Origin: Rhodococcus yunnanensis NBRC 103083
Lineage (GTDB): Bacteria > Actinomycetota > Actinomycetes > Mycobacteriales > Mycobacteriaceae
Reading direction: 5' to 3'
Assembly: GCF_001895005.1 (NCBI RefSeq)
Contig: NZ_BCXH01000019.1
Coordinates: forward strand, 52,312-116,311
DNA: 64,000 nucleotides
Under the pieces are notes generated by a model. It was not told where the DNA came from and did no database searches. It worked only from the letters and a program-made list of their open reading frames with translations. Below, in pieces: positions 1 to 8,545 of the stretch. The position numbers and the translations under genes are program-made. The first letter of the stretch is position 1. The number at the start of each line of letters is the position of its first letter.

Positions 1-527
1 GTGTCGCGGTCTGCACCGCTGGACAGGGCGCTGCTCAGCACACCGGCGCAGGCGAGTGCCACGGCGATCGATCCGACGACGAACCCGGCGATCCTGGCAG
101 TCCTCGACGTCCACGGTGAGTTCCGGCTCGATCCGGCCGACGCCACCGCGTACATGAGGTCGTCGAAGAGCGGAGCGGGAGCGGGTGATTCGGCATCACC
201 GAGTACCAGCAACTCGCCGTCCCGTATCCCGGACTCGTCCAGCGTCCGGGTCCCGGGTAGCGGAGATCGGCCGAGTCGCGAGAGCACGAACGGCTGCCGG
301 GCTTCGTCGGCGTGGCCTGCGTGCGGACCGAGCAGGTCCACGATTCCCGGAAGCAGCAGCGCAAGTGGCACATCCGTCGGCAATGCCATGTCCACCTGAG
401 CCGATTTCGCGAGAATCGTGATGCGGCACAGATCCATGGCTGCAGGCGAAGGATCGGAACCTCGCCGTGGTGCGTCGTCGAATCCCCGCGTGACGCGGTC
501 GGCCGACCGAACGAGATCCCCAGTCAT
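1..527 (-). CDS. eccD: ESX-4 type VII secretion membrane protein EccD, 5' part (cut by window edge)
   Basis: N-terminal 175 codons of an EccD, the polytopic membrane subunit forming the inner ring of the ESX core complex. The start is the ATG at 525-527, preceded by a GGGGGGAAT stretch. Residues about 32-110 read as the EccD cytoplasmic ubiquitin-like (YukD) domain: a 'DLCRITILAKSAQVDMALP' strand-turn-strand, then 'LSRLGRSPLPGTRTLDESGI' and 'DGELLVL'. The chain then runs into 'PLFDDLMYAVAS' and the first hydrophobic helix (GFVVGSIAVALACAGVL). The remaining helices lie outside the window. In M. tuberculosis eccD4 is likewise divergent from eccC4; here an oxidoreductase gene lies upstream on the same strand and could be cotranscribed. 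Family assignment is firm; the ESX-4 subtype rests on the gene neighbourhood. Confidence 0.85.
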   Translation of the reverse strand, partial: MTGDLVRSADRVTRGFDDAPRRGSDPSPAAMDLCRITILAKSAQVDMALPTDVPLALLLPGIVDLLGPHAGHADEARQPFVLSRLGRSPLPGTRTLDESGIRDGELLVLGDAESPAPAPLFDDLMYAVASAGSSRNSPWTSRTARIAGFVVGSIAVALACAGVLSSALSSGADRD

Positions 528-627
528 GACATTCCCCCCGGAACGATCACAGCGACAAAGCACTCGAGCACTGCTGTGCCCGGCAGCGCTCGACTCTACG
601 ACATGACCGAGACCGGTGGTGACTGGC

Positions 628-672
628 GACGATTCTCAGGCGGACGATTCTAAGGCGGACGATTGTCAGGCA
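628..672. repeat. 15-bp tandem repeat (3 copies) over the oxidoreductase stop codon
   Basis: Three adjacent near-identical 15-mers of the form gacgattctcaggcg (628-642, 643-657, 658-672). The last copy contains the stop codon of the minus-strand oxidoreductase gene (TGA, 666-668); the first copy carries another in-frame TGA (636-638), and the middle copy is changed to TTA on that strand. It looks like tandem duplication of the gene terminus. Confidence 0.7.
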
Positions 673-1655
673 GGCGTCAGTTCGCTGACGTCGGCCAGCA
701 GTTCGAACGAACGCAACCAGGACGTCCGATCGCCGACGTTCGAGATCGCGATCAGCTCGTCGGCCCCTGCATGTCGCGCGAAACTGTCGAGGTATTCCTT
801 GACGACGTTCGGAGTACCGACCGCCGAATACGTCGTCATCTGTGCGATCTGCCTGCCCTGGGGAGCTTCCAACAGCATGTCGGCTTCCTCGTCGGTGAAC
901 TTTCTTCCACGACCGAGCAGAAGGCTCACCCGACTCCGTTTGCTTGCCAGGAACTGGCGCTGGGCGTCCTCGTCGGTGTCGGCCACGATGACGTTGAGAC
1001 CGGCGATGACGTACGGCGCATCCAATTGCTGCGACGGGCGGAACTCACGGCGATAGATCGTGACAGCCTGCTCGAGTGCGTCGGGTGCGAAGTGGGACGC
1101 GAATGCGAACGGAAGCCCGAGCGCGGCGGCGAGTTGAGCACCGAACAACGACGATCCGAGTATGTAGAGCGGAACGCCGGTTCCCGCGCCCGGTGTCGCT
1201 TGGACGCCTGCTACCAGGGACTCGTCGGAAAGAAATCCCTGCAGTTCCTGAACATCCTGCGGGAATCGCTCGGCCGACGACGGATCGCGGCGCATCGCGC
1301 GCATCGTCGGTTGGTCGCTGCCGGGAGCGCGTCCCAGTCCGAGATCGATGCGTCCTGGGTGCAGGGTCGCGAGCGTCCCGAACTGCTCGGCGATGGTCAG
1401 CGGTGCGTGGTTGGGAAGCATCACCCCGCCCGATCCGAGCCGGATCGTGCTGGTGTGCGCGGCGACGTGGCCGATGAGAACACTGGTGGCCGAGGACGCG
1501 ATCGAGCTCATGTTGTGGTGTTCTGCGTACCAGATTCTTCGGTATCCCCATTTTTCCGCACTCTGGGCGAGGGTCACGCTCGCGTCGAAGCTGTCCTTGA
1601 CGCTTTCGCCTTCGCCGATATGAGCCAGGTCGAGGATGGAGAGGGGTACTGACAC
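666..1655 (-). CDS. LLM-class (luciferase-like) flavin-dependent oxidoreductase, MsnO8-type
   Basis: 329 aa, GTG start at 1653-1655. Complete bacterial-luciferase-like TIM barrel. The N-terminus 'PLSILDLAHIGEGES', the block 'WGYRRIWYAEHHNM', then 'TSTIRLGSGGVMLPNHAPL' and 'IAEQFGTLATLHPGRIDLGLGRAPG' are hallmarks of the alkanal-monooxygenase-like subgroup (TIGR03558). Such enzymes are FMN-dependent monooxygenases; the substrate cannot be read from sequence. It lies between the divergent ESX-4 genes eccD and eccC on the eccD strand, and so may be read through into eccD, although a role in secretion is not implied. The C-terminal 'ADVSELTPA' ends inside a small tandem repeat. No strong Shine-Dalgarno is visible for this start. 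Confidence 0.88.
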   Translation of the reverse strand: MSVPLSILDLAHIGEGESVKDSFDASVTLAQSAEKWGYRRIWYAEHHNMSSIASSATSVLIGHVAAHTSTIRLGSGGVMLPNHAPLTIAEQFGTLATLHPGRIDLGLGRAPGSDQPTMRAMRRDPSSAERFPQDVQELQGFLSDESLVAGVQATPGAGTGVPLYILGSSLFGAQLAAALGLPFAFASHFAPDALEQAVTIYRREFRPSQQLDAPYVIAGLNVIVADTDEDAQRQFLASKRSRVSLLLGRGRKFTDEEADMLLEAPQGRQIAQMTTYSAVGTPNVVKEYLDSFARHAGADELIAISNVGDRTSWLRSFELLADVSELTPA

Positions 1656-1774
1656 GGTTGACGCCGGCCTTTCGTTTGCTTCGTCCAGTTGTTGCGCGCA
1701 CGAGCCCGGATCGGTACTCGAAGCCTGTAGCGGTCAACCACACCGCGCGTGCAACTATTCCGCACCCGTCGGGG

Positions 1775-1803
1775 TTGGCCGTGAGCGATCGATGGGCTAG
1801 CCT
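1775..1803 (+). promoter_or_regulatory. Candidate SigA-type promoter of the eccC operon
   Basis: TTGGCC (1775-1780), a 17-bp spacer, then TAGCCT (1798-1803), which fits the actinobacterial TANNNT -10. The predicted transcript start near 1810 lies upstream of both candidate eccC starts. Found by eye only. Confidence 0.4.
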
Positions 1804-1881
1804 ACCCGAAAACAGACCGCTCGCCTGGGAACGAGAGTGTCTGCGGTAACGGGGGATACCGAGCGGTGGGGGCATCGACGC

Positions 1882-4800
1882 GTGAGTACGGTTCGATTCG
1901 TTCGTGGGCAGCGACGTCCCGTGCCGCGGACGCCGGGTGGTGAGGTGACGCTGCAAGCGCCACCGGAGATTCCGCGCGTCGTTCCCGGAAATCTGATGAC
2001 GAAGCTCATGCCGGTGGTGATGGTTGCCGCGATGGTCGGCATGGTCGCGCTCATGTTCACCTCCGGGATGGCGGCCAATCCGATGATGCTGATGTTCCCC
2101 GCCATGATGCTGGTGTCGATGCTCGGCATGGTCGCGGGCGGTGGCAGAGGCGGTGGAGCGCGGACGGCCGAAGCGAACGAGGACCGCAAGGACTACCTGC
2201 GCTATCTCGATGGACTGCGCAGAGATGTGACGTCGACGGCGGCAGATCAGCGAGCTGCACTGGCCTGGTCGCACCCGAGCCCGGCGATGCTGTGGGCATT
2301 CGCGGGTACGCCCCGAATGTGGGAGCGACGCGATTCGGATCCAGATTTCTGCCACGTCCGAGTCGGCACGGGGGATCAGCGGCTCGCAACCCGGCTCGTA
2401 CCACCGGAAACTGGGCCCGTCGAGGAGTTGGAACCGGTGTCCGCGGTGTCGCTCAGGCGGTTCGTGCGCGCACATTCGGTGGTGGCCGACCTACCGACAG
2501 CGGTGTCCCTCCGTGGATTCGCGGCGATCTCCATCGCAGGCGATCGAGAGATGTCCCGAGGCATGGTCCGCGCGATGGTGGCCTCACTGTGCACGTTCCA
2601 CGACCCCGATCGAGTGCGAGTAGCAGTCGTGTGTGGCCCGGACACCGTGCAGCACTGGGACTGGACCAAATGGCTGCCGCACACGCAACACGACGTCGCC
2701 CGTGACGGTGCCGGTACCGCAAGAATGATCTACGGCTCGTTCCTGGAACTGGAAACGTCACTAGGGGAGCATCTCTCGCTCCGGAACCGTTTCACGAGAG
2801 GAAGTGTGCCCGCGGCCTCGGTGCCGCAGCTGGTGATCGTCGTCGACGGCGGTCTGCTGGACAACACGGGCACCGACGTGGCGCGTACGGGACTGGAAGG
2901 GGTCACCATCGTCGATCTGTCCGACTTCGCCGCTGGGCTGGCATCGAGCCGCGGAATTCGCATGCTGGCCGAGGACGGCACCATCGGAGCAGTCAGTGGA
3001 GATCGCGTAGAAGTATTCGGGCGGCCGGATACGCTCAGCGTCGCGCAAGCGGAAACCGTCGCGCGACGCCTCTCGCCCTATCGCATCACGACCCGTTCCT
3101 CGTCGGAACCGGGGTCCGACGATCGTGAAACTCTCTCCAGCTGGACCCAATTGCTCGGAATACGGGATCTCGGGCAGCTCGATCCCGAGCAGGCGTGGGT
3201 TCCACGGCGAGGACGCGAGCGGCTTCGAGTGCCGATCGGAATTGCGCCCGACGGAAGTCCTGTCGAGATCGATCTGAAGGAATCCGCCGAGAACGGCATG
3301 GGCCCACACGGGTTGTGCATCGGGGCAACGGGATCGGGCAAGTCCGAGTTCCTGCGGACCCTCGTGCTCGGATTGGTGACCACACACAGTCCGGACCAGC
3401 TGAACCTGGTTCTCGTCGATTTCAAGGGCGGCGCCACCTTCGCGGGTCTGGAGGACGCTCCACACGTCGCCGCAGTGATCACCAACCTGTCCGACGATCT
3501 GGCGCTCGTCGACCGAATGAAGGATGCCATCGCGGGCGAGATGAACCGCAGGCAGGAGTTGCTCCGCGACTCGGGCAACTTCGCAAACGTGTCGGACTAC
3601 GAGAAAGCGCGCGCGGCGGGCGCCAATCTGTCTCCGCTGCCTGCGCTGTTCATCGTCGTCGACGAGTTCTCCGAGTTGCTCAGCCAACAACCCGAGTTCG
3701 CGGATCTGTTCGTCGCGGTCGGGCGACTCGGTCGGTCGCTGCACATTCATCTGTTGCTCGCCAGTCAGCGATTGGAGGAGGGAAAGCTGCGCGGGCTCGA
3801 CAGCCACCTCTCGTATCGGATCGGACTGAAAACATTCTCGGCCAACGAGTCTCGCTCTGTCCTCGGAGTTCCGGACGCGTATCACCTGCCGGCGCAGCCC
3901 GGTGCGGGCTACCTCAAGAGCGATTCCGCCGAAATCGTTCGATTCGCTGCTGCCTACGTGTCCGGGCCGTACGTGCGCCCGCGCGTGAGCGGACGCAGCG
4001 TCGTACGGACGGGGGTCGACATCCGTCCTCGGGTCTTCGGAGCGTTTCCGGTGCAGTCCGTCGGCACGGAGCAGCGGGCGGCGCCGCCGACACTCATGCT
4101 CGACGATCCGTCGCCGTCCGAGGCGCTACCGGCGGAAGACTCACCGGCACACGAGTCACCTGCAGAGGAGACGACGATGCTCGACATGGTCGTCGACCGT
4201 GTCCGAGGCCGCGGTTCTGCCGCGCACGAGGTGTGGCTTCCCCCGCTCGACCTTCCGCCGACGCTGGACCGGTTGATGTCGGATTCGATTCTCACCGGTG
4301 CTCCCACGAGCCCCGCTATTCTGCGCGTACCGATCGGAATCGTGGATCGACCGTACGACCAGCGCCGAGATCTCCTGATGGTCGACCTGTCCGCTGCCGG
4401 CGGACACCTGGCCGTGGTGGGCGGTCCACAATCGGGGAAGTCGACAGTGCTGCGCACCCTCGTGATGTCGCTCGCACTCACGAACTCGCCGTCGAACGTG
4501 CAGATCTACTGCTTGGATTTCGGTGGTGGAACGCTGACCGGCCTCAGCGGCCTGCCTCATGTCGGGTCGGTCGCGAGCAGACTCGACGTCGACCGTGTGC
4601 GGCGTACGGTTGCCGAGGTCACCGCCGTCATCGGCCGCCGCGAGCGAGTGTTTCGTGAGCGTGGTATTGATTCGATGGCCGAGTTCCGGCGTCGTCGAAC
4701 GGCCAGTCCCGACGACGACGACGCATTCGGTGACGTGTTCCTCGTCGTCGACGGTTGGGCGAGCATCAGATCCGATTTCGAGTCCCTCGAACCGCAGCTC

Positions 4801-5907
4801 GCGGCTCTGACCGCTCAAGGCCTGTCCTACGGTGTCCACCTCGTCGTCAGTGCCTCCCGGTGGGCCGAGATACGCCCTGCCACCAAGGATCTCGTCGGCA
4901 CACGCATCGAACTCAAGTTGGGCGATGCATCGGATTCGGAGTTCGGCCGTGCCAAAGCTGCACGGGTACCGGAGAATCGGCCTGGCCGAGGCATCACCAA
5001 GGACGGATTGCACCTACTGGCCGGATTGCCCCGCGTGGACGGCCGACCATCGAGCGACGATCTCGGTGCCGGCATCGCGAATGCGGTGGCTGCGATCTCC
5101 GAGGTCTTCGTCGGCCGATCCGCACCGCCGGTACGCATGCTCCCGGAGAATCTGACGCGCGCCGAACTCGTCGACGCTGTGCGCGGCCGATGGCCGAGGG
5201 CCGATGTGGACAGGCCGGAACTGTCGGTACCGATCGGCGTCGACGAAGCCGAATTGAAGCCGGTAGCACTCGATTTCGCCGAGCAGGCACACTTTCTGGT
5301 CTTCGGCGACACCGAGTGCGGTAAGACAGCACTACTACGGTCTGTCTGCACCTCGCTGGTCGAGTCGAATTCATCGGCTCACGTCAAGATAGTGCTCGCC
5401 GACTATCGACGAACGATGCTCGGGGCCGTTCCTGCTGATCATCTGGCGGGCTACGCTGCGTCGCAGTCGGTTCTGACTGCGATGACGGGTGAGCTCGCGT
5501 CGAAGCTCGCGGCCAGAATGCCTGGGCCCGAGGTCACTGCCCAGCAACTTCGTGAACGAACGTGGTGGAGTGGACCCGAAATCTTCGTGGTCGTCGACGA
5601 TTACGATCTGGTGGCGACGGCGTCGGGCAATCCACTGTCCGTTCTCGTCGAATATCTGCCCCATGCCCGAGATATCGGATTCCACCTGATCGTCGCTAGG
5701 AGGTCCGGTGGAGCATCGCGCGCGCTGTACGACCCGGTGGTGTCTCGCCTGCGCGATCTCGTCTCGCCCGGACTCGTCATGAGTGGCAGCCGTGACGAGG
5801 GCAATCTGATCGGTTCGGTCAAACCGAGCGCCATGCCACCTGGACGTGGAACGCTCGTCGACCGGCGCGGGCAGTCGTTGATCCAGCTCGCGTGGACGTC
5901 GCAGTGA
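1882..5907 (+). CDS. eccC: ESX-4 type VII secretion ATPase EccC (FtsK/SpoIIIE family)
   Basis: 1341 aa from the GTG at 1882, chosen because GGTGGGGG lies 9 nt upstream and the protein then begins 'STVRFVRGQRRPVPRTPGGE', as EccC proteins do; a GTG at 1837 would add 15 residues. Two membrane helices at about residues 35-90 precede three FtsK/SpoIIIE ATPase domains. Walker A motifs: GATGSGKS (~480), GGPQSGKS (~846), GDTECGKT (~1140). Walker B motifs: VVDEF (~589), VVDGW (~952), VVDDY (~1233); only the first has the Asp-Glu pair. EccC is the motor that recognises WXG100 substrates and drives ESX export at the membrane. It heads an operon with the secretion-associated protein and two esx genes, and its stop overlaps the next gene. 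Somewhat longer than EccC4 of M. tuberculosis (about 1236 aa). Confidence 0.95.
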   Translation: MSTVRFVRGQRRPVPRTPGGEVTLQAPPEIPRVVPGNLMTKLMPVVMVAAMVGMVALMFTSGMAANPMMLMFPAMMLVSMLGMVAGGGRGGGARTAEANEDRKDYLRYLDGLRRDVTSTAADQRAALAWSHPSPAMLWAFAGTPRMWERRDSDPDFCHVRVGTGDQRLATRLVPPETGPVEELEPVSAVSLRRFVRAHSVVADLPTAVSLRGFAAISIAGDREMSRGMVRAMVASLCTFHDPDRVRVAVVCGPDTVQHWDWTKWLPHTQHDVARDGAGTARMIYGSFLELETSLGEHLSLRNRFTRGSVPAASVPQLVIVVDGGLLDNTGTDVARTGLEGVTIVDLSDFAAGLASSRGIRMLAEDGTIGAVSGDRVEVFGRPDTLSVAQAETVARRLSPYRITTRSSSEPGSDDRETLSSWTQLLGIRDLGQLDPEQAWVPRRGRERLRVPIGIAPDGSPVEIDLKESAENGMGPHGLCIGATGSGKSEFLRTLVLGLVTTHSPDQLNLVLVDFKGGATFAGLEDAPHVAAVITNLSDDLALVDRMKDAIAGEMNRRQELLRDSGNFANVSDYEKARAAGANLSPLPALFIVVDEFSELLSQQPEFADLFVAVGRLGRSLHIHLLLASQRLEEGKLRGLDSHLSYRIGLKTFSANESRSVLGVPDAYHLPAQPGAGYLKSDSAEIVRFAAAYVSGPYVRPRVSGRSVVRTGVDIRPRVFGAFPVQSVGTEQRAAPPTLMLDDPSPSEALPAEDSPAHESPAEETTMLDMVVDRVRGRGSAAHEVWLPPLDLPPTLDRLMSDSILTGAPTSPAILRVPIGIVDRPYDQRRDLLMVDLSAAGGHLAVVGGPQSGKSTVLRTLVMSLALTNSPSNVQIYCLDFGGGTLTGLSGLPHVGSVASRLDVDRVRRTVAEVTAVIGRRERVFRERGIDSMAEFRRRRTASPDDDDAFGDVFLVVDGWASIRSDFESLEPQLAALTAQGLSYGVHLVVSASRWAEIRPATKDLVGTRIELKLGDASDSEFGRAKAARVPENRPGRGITKDGLHLLAGLPRVDGRPSSDDLGAGIANAVAAISEVFVGRSAPPVRMLPENLTRAELVDAVRGRWPRADVDRPELSVPIGVDEAELKPVALDFAEQAHFLVFGDTECGKTALLRSVCTSLVESNSSAHVKIVLADYRRTMLGAVPADHLAGYAASQSVLTAMTGELASKLAARMPGPEVTAQQLRERTWWSGPEIFVVVDDYDLVATASGNPLSVLVEYLPHARDIGFHLIVARRSGGASRALYDPVVSRLRDLVSPGLVMSGSRDEGNLIGSVKPSAMPPGRGTLVDRRGQSLIQLAWTSQ

Positions 5908-7469
5908 GTGCGGATCGGACCTATGCGGCAGTCCATGTGGCCGACGGGGTGCTGACCGTTCTACTCTCGCGCGCCGACGACGTCGTCGAGAACGAACACG
6001 CGACGGGGGACTACCGAATGATGGGGTCGGTCGCCGACGCCGAGGTGATCCTCGGCTCCGAAGTCGTACCGTCCGGCACGGTGCTGTCGGCGATCTTCAC
6101 CGCGTTGCTCGACGGTGTCGGCGCAGGCGAAGGCGTCGACGTGCTCGAGATCGCATGCCCCGCGATGTGGGGCGTGCACGACAGGAGAGCGGTTCGTGCC
6201 GCCGTTCGAGATCTGGCTCGTGACGTCGTGATGGCCGATGCCTCGACGGCTGCCGTCCAGACGGTCGGCGAGCGCACACCGGACTTCGCCGTCGTCGTCG
6301 AGCTGGCCGAGCTCGACTCCGTCGTGACCGCGGTGTCGTTCGAATCGGACGGTACGGTCCATCGAACGGGTGCGTGGGCGGCCGTGGGTTCAGCGGACCT
6401 CGTTGCAGACTCGGCCGCGTCGCAGTCGGTCCGAGACCGCGTGTCGGCAGCGATCGCCGCGCGACGTATCCGAAGTCCGGTCGATGTGTTCGTCGTCGAT
6501 GCATCAGGTCCGCCCAGGGGCCCAGAATTCAGCGGCCCTGGCGTGTCCGGGGCTGGCTCGGTTGGCGCTGGCTCGGTTGGCGCTGGCTTGGTTGGCGCGG
6601 ATGTGGTGGACTCGCCGCATCGATGTCGTCCGGTATCGGGTTCGGACATGGTTCGGGCGATGGCAGCGAGAGCCGGGATCTCACAGTTCGGATCGACGAC
6701 TGCCGACGTCTACGGCGGTGGCGGTGTCGATCAGGTCGACACGGAGAACAGTCACCTTCTGCCACAACCTGTGCGGTCGGCCGCATGGTTGAGTGATGCC
6801 ACACCGGACCCAGTCGAATCGACACGACCGCGCGTGGTGGTACTCGCGAGCACCGCTGTGGTGGTGGTCGCCGTCCTCGTGGCAGTCTCGGTGTTGTTGT
6901 TGCGTAACACAACCGGTCACTCGTCGGTTGCGGCGTCGCCGCCCACATCTGAGGTAGTGGTCCCATCGACTGGGCCCTTCGAACCGCTCGAACCGCTCGA
7001 ACCGCTCGAATCCGAATCCGCCCCGGAATCGGAATCGGAATCCGACTCGGAGAGATTCCAGCGGGGCCGCGCTGGTGTCGAGTTACCTTCCACCTGGACC
7101 GCACGCGCCGAGGCCGACCGATTGATCATGGTCCCGCCGGATCTGCCCGATCGTCGAATCGTGATGACGGCGAGCGAGTTGCGGCCGGGAACCTCGTTCG
7201 ACGAGGTGGCCGACGAACTCATCGACGCGGCTGCACGGCGAGGGAGCGATTCCACGTTGTCGGACTTCACCAGAGCTACGGATGTGAACGGGAGGGTGGC
7301 ACTTTCGTACGTCGAGACGCCCGACGCGGACTCGGTGGTGAAGTGGCAGGTCTTCGTCGAGCACGACCTTCAGATCAGCATCGGGTGCCAGTCGGGGACA
7401 GGCGAGGACGAACTGCTCGCCGAAGAATGCTCCCGTGCTGTGTCGACCTTGTCGGTCACGTCCGAATGA
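5892..7469 (+). CDS. Type VII secretion-associated protein (Rv3446c/TIGR03931-like), single-pass membrane
   Basis: 525 aa from GTG 5892, overlapping the eccC stop by 16 nt; GTG 5904 would give the usual 4-bp GTGA overlap but would remove the first strand 'DVAVS'. Residues 1-200 have alternating strands and helices reminiscent of an actin/Hsp70-like fold, though this is inference. Next come a low-complexity AGSVG repeat (6552-6596), one membrane helix (about 316-336, 'VVVLASTAVVVVAVLVAVS'), an acidic Pro/Glu/Ser stretch with three 9-bp gaaccgctc repeats (6981-7007), and a C-terminal globular domain 'GVELPSTWTARAEADRLIMV' typical of the ESX-4-linked TIGR03931 family. The position between eccC and the esx pair matches Rv3446c. 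The molecular role of the family is not established. Confidence 0.8.
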   Translation: MDVAVSADRTYAAVHVADGVLTVLLSRADDVVENEHATGDYRMMGSVADAEVILGSEVVPSGTVLSAIFTALLDGVGAGEGVDVLEIACPAMWGVHDRRAVRAAVRDLARDVVMADASTAAVQTVGERTPDFAVVVELAELDSVVTAVSFESDGTVHRTGAWAAVGSADLVADSAASQSVRDRVSAAIAARRIRSPVDVFVVDASGPPRGPEFSGPGVSGAGSVGAGSVGAGLVGADVVDSPHRCRPVSGSDMVRAMAARAGISQFGSTTADVYGGGGVDQVDTENSHLLPQPVRSAAWLSDATPDPVESTRPRVVVLASTAVVVVAVLVAVSVLLLRNTTGHSSVAASPPTSEVVVPSTGPFEPLEPLEPLESESAPESESESDSERFQRGRAGVELPSTWTARAEADRLIMVPPDLPDRRIVMTASELRPGTSFDEVADELIDAAARRGSDSTLSDFTRATDVNGRVALSYVETPDADSVVKWQVFVEHDLQISIGCQSGTGEDELLAEECSRAVSTLSVTSE

Positions 7470-7625
7470 GGCAGTGAGAAAGTCCGCGCTCGGTGGAACC
7501 GAACAGGGCTGACGGTGCGTCAAATCAGATGTGGGGGGAGAACCGCACGCACTCCGGCGAACCACTACCTAGACCGAGTGCTCGTCCGGGTGCTCGCGAC
7601 CGAAGAGATGAACAGGGAGCCGAAC

Positions 7626-7934
7626 ATGGCAGATGCAAATATCGAAACCATGCTCGCCGTCGCCGCCAAGGTCGACGGATTGCGAGATCAGATCGCGGGG
7701 CAGTTGAGGGGGCTTCGCTCCGACGTCGACCTTGCCGCGTCGGGAATCTGGAAGGGAACCGCGTCGACCACTTTCGCGCAGGTCATGACGAACTGGGATT
7801 CCAGCGCGTTCAAGCTCGAGAACGCGCTGGCGGGGATCAGCCAAGCCATCAAGACGAGCGGCGTGGAATACGACCAGTCCGAGCAGGACAACGTCGCTTC
7901 CATCAACGCTGTTGCCGGGACGCTCAATCTCTGA
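7626..7934 (+). CDS. esxU: WXG100 secreted protein, EsxU-like
   Basis: 102 aa from ATG 7626, chosen because AGGGAGC lies just upstream and the product then has standard WXG100 length. The central WXG motif is W42-K-G44 ('SGIWKGTAS') in the turn of a helical hairpin. The C-terminal 'YDQSE' fits the YxxxD/E export signal recognised by EccC. WXG100 proteins are exported as heterodimers; the partner is almost certainly the next gene, 87 bp downstream. The position equals M. tuberculosis esxU (Rv3445c). Confidence 0.88.
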   Translation: MADANIETMLAVAAKVDGLRDQIAGQLRGLRSDVDLAASGIWKGTASTTFAQVMTNWDSSAFKLENALAGISQAIKTSGVEYDQSEQDNVASINAVAGTLNL

Positions 7935-8021
7935 CCTCGGCGCCTGCGTCAGGGTCGATTTTTCGACTCGATTCACCTACTCGATCACCCAGTTCATCAC
8001 CCGAACGAAACGAGGAACCAC

Positions 8022-8312
8022 ATGGACGGCGAAATCAGATACAACTTCGGCTCGATCGCTGATCTGACCAGCGGCATGACGGTCAAATGGCAGTCGCTCA
8101 ACGAGAAGCTCGACGAGATCAAATCCACCATCCAGCCACTCGTTGCCACGTGGCAGGGCGCCGACGCGGATGCCTATCAGGTCAAGCAGGGGGAGTGGAA
8201 TGCGGCGCAGGCGGAGCTGACGACAGTGCTGCAGAGCCTGATCGGCGCCGTCAGCTCGGGCAACCAGAAGATGATCGAGCAAGAAGCGCTGAACAGGTCA
8301 CGCTTCACCTGA
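8022..8312 (+). CDS. esxT: WXG100 secreted protein, EsxT-like
   Basis: 96 aa, ATG 8022 with GAGGAA upstream. WXG motif W44-Q-G46 ('ATWQGADADAY'). It lacks an obvious C-terminal YxxxD/E, as expected when only one member of the heterodimer carries the export signal. Predicted helical hairpin with Gln/Glu-rich second helix. Equivalent in position to esxT (Rv3444c), but here followed by a terminator hairpin and an accessory block instead of rplM. Confidence 0.88.
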   Translation: MDGEIRYNFGSIADLTSGMTVKWQSLNEKLDEIKSTIQPLVATWQGADADAYQVKQGEWNAAQAELTTVLQSLIGAVSSGNQKMIEQEALNRSRFT

Positions 8313-8332
8313 TCCGTGCGCACCGCTGCACC

Positions 8333-8370
8333 AGCCCGGCTCCGGCATCGATTCGTGTCGGAGCCGGGCT
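8333..8370 (+). terminator. Strong hairpin ending the ESX-4 operon
   Basis: Perfect 12-bp stem agcccggctccg (8333-8344) / cggagccgggct (8359-8370) with a 14-nt loop, 20 nt after the esxT stop. No long T tract follows (gatttcat), common for actinobacterial terminators. Confidence 0.65.
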
Positions 8371-8545
8371 GATTTCATACTGTGCTGGTTTCATGCTGTG
8401 CCGATTTCACAGCGTGGATCTCAATGCGGGAGGCAAGCGGGGTGCTGTGGTGGCTGCTTGTCGCGACGGCGGTGTGGGCAGGGAGCTATCGCGGAGGGCC
8501 GTGCTTTTGGCTTCCGGTTGGGAGACGACAAGTTCGTCGCGGGTT
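8371..8545. other. Intergenic stretch with no supported gene
   Basis: 175 bp between the ESX terminator and the end of the HTH gene. It contains an imperfect 'tttcatactgtgctgg / tttcatgctgtgccga' duplication near 8374-8406. Open frames here have no recognisable protein content. Confidence 0.5.

Noticed and set aside
1045..2475. A 476-codon minus-strand frame across the oxidoreductase/eccC junction
   Set aside because: Arg/His/Pro-rich composition and overlap with two confirmed genes; a codon-bias artefact.
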